DNA from: Streptomyces griseoviridis
Lineage (GTDB): Bacteria; Actinomycetota; Actinomycetes; Streptomycetales; Streptomycetaceae
DNA: 64,000 bases
Assembly: GCA_014649155.1 (NCBI GenBank)
Contig: BMSM01000008.1
Location: 62,001-126,000 of the forward strand
Direction: 5' to 3'
Position numbers and translations under genes: made by a program. This document shows, one piece after another, positions 63,244-64,000 of the stretch (positions within the stretch are counted from its first letter, which is position 1; each line of letters starts with the position of its first letter). The notes beneath the pieces are model-generated. The model searched no databases. It was not told where the DNA came from and saw only the letters and a program-made list of their open reading frames with translations.

Positions 63244-64000
63244 CAGCCGATCACTCCTGTTCCCTTGACCTGGGTGGTGCCCCAGGTCTCCTCGTCCTCG
63301 TCCAGCCAGGTGCGGCGGTCGCGGTCCCGGCCACCGGGCGCTCCGCCCGCGCCCATGCCGGTGCCCGGCGGCATGGCGGTAGGGCCGTTGGTACTGGTGG
63401 TGGCGGTGCGGCCGGTGACGGGCGTCTCCTTCGGCGCGGTCCCCGGGATCGCGGTGAGCCCCTCGGTGGAGGTGGTGGCAGCCTTGAGCTGGGCGGCCGT
63501 GGCGCCGGGCAGGCGGGTGGCACCGGTGATACCAGCCCCCTTCGCGGCGGCCGGGGCGAGCGCCTCCCCGAGCGCCCCGGACGAGGCGCGGGCGTTCTTC
63601 AGGGCCCGTTGGTAGGCGGCCTCCTGGGCCGCTTCCTGGGCGGCGAGCGCGGCGGTGGCGGAGTTCCGCCTGACCCCGGGGACGAGGGCGGAGCCGAGGG
63701 AGGACCCGGACGGCAGCCGTACGACGTTGCCCTTGCCGTCGGTGAGCAGGCCCCCGCCGGGCTTGGTGACGGTGCCGCCGGGGTTGATGACCGAACCGGC
63801 AGGCACGGTGACCGGGTTGCCCTCGGAGTCGGTGAGGGTCCCGCCCCCCGGGGCGACGATCTCCTGGGTGCCGTCGGCGGGAAGCTTGACGCCGTTGCCC
63901 AGGTCGGTGGAGCCGGTGCCCGGCGGCGAGGAGGTGCCGTCCCCGGTGCCCGCGCCCGTCCCCTCGTAGGCGCCCAGCGTGCCGACGTCGGGCGCGGAGT
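63243..64000 (-). CDS. Gly/Pro/Thr-rich secretion-associated protein (5' end beyond window)
   Basis: The frame is open to the window end; no start is seen, so at least 252 codons of the C-terminal part are visible. An imperfectly repeated unit (GGTLTDSEGNPVTVPAGS, then GGGLLTDGKGNVVRLPSGS) is followed by an Ala-rich helix (ALAAQEAAQEAAYQRALKNA), then Thr/Gly-rich sequence and an acidic end with WLDEDEETWGTTQVKGTG. Long Gly/Ala/Pro-rich proteins with WxG-type N termini precede YbaB genes in streptomycete ESX-like clusters, but the N terminus is missing, so the family is not certain. Confidence 0.6.
   Translation of the reverse strand, partial: SAPDVGTLGAYEGTGAGTGDGTSSPPGTGSTDLGNGVKLPADGTQEIVAPGGGTLTDSEGNPVTVPAGSVINPGGTVTKPGGGLLTDGKGNVVRLPSGSSLGSALVPGVRRNSATAALAAQEAAQEAAYQRALKNARASSGALGEALAPAAAKGAGITGATRLPGATAAQLKAATTSTEGLTAIPGTAPKETPVTGRTATTSTNGPTAMPPGTGMGAGGAPGGRDRDRRTWLDEDEETWGTTQVKGTGVIG

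Overview
The window is very GC-rich, with strong third-position G/C bias, frequent GTG starts, ATGA/GTGA stop-start overlaps and long spurious antisense open frames. Its gene content (gas vesicle cluster, SigB-family sigma factor, a complete MCE locus, WXG100/type VII-related proteins, many small conserved actinobacterial families) points to a Streptomyces chromosome. I see no rRNA, tRNA, insertion sequence, CRISPR array, att site or origin.

Left part (1-16 kb): the 3' end of a gas vesicle operon (acidic accessory protein, gvpJ, gvpL, gvpS, gvpK) ends at a hairpin that contains the gvpK stop codon. Next come a small hydrophobic protein, a methyltransferase, a PAP2/diacylglycerol kinase fusion, an ABC-F ATPase facing a baeRF-type release-factor-like protein, then a stress-type block: DUF6158, PfpI-like, CBS, DUF2795, a small membrane protein, tandem Usp, a cyclic-nucleotide-binding-domain-only protein, a TetR/oxidoreductase pair, a pyruvate oxidase-like ThDP enzyme and a SigB/F/G-type sigma factor. 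Several intergenic sites match the Streptomyces SigB consensus (GNNT-N14-16-GGGTAC), including a back-to-back pair sharing GGGTACCC, so part of this block is probably a SigB-family regulon.

Middle (16-31 kb): an acidic-repeat surface protein, an aminotransferase-fold protein with no lysine at all that overlaps a metallo-beta-lactamase-fold hydrolase, a second such hydrolase translationally coupled to a DedA protein, a recombinase-like fragment, a holin-domain/phosphodiesterase fusion, an APC permease, an OsmC protein, a PucR-type regulator and three secreted proteins.

Right part (31-64 kb): a divergently read MCE importer locus (MkL ATPase, two YrbE permeases, six MCE proteins, four Mce-associated proteins, then a lytic transglycosylase), followed by a Usp overlapping an Rv1264-like adenylate cyclase. 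Its upstream region carries two copies of TTTGTC-N8-GACAAA. The last 17 kb, on the minus strand, encode a type VII secretion-like cassette: a Gly/Pro-rich protein (cut by the window end), a YbaB-family protein, a short helical partner, a 4504-residue WXG100-like protein with no cysteine (beta-rich modules, coiled coil, metzincin-like zinc site, EndoU-like segment, duplicated C-terminal helical module), and a membrane-anchored protein with an extracellular cysteine-containing domain. This cassette is the best candidate for an undescribed system here.
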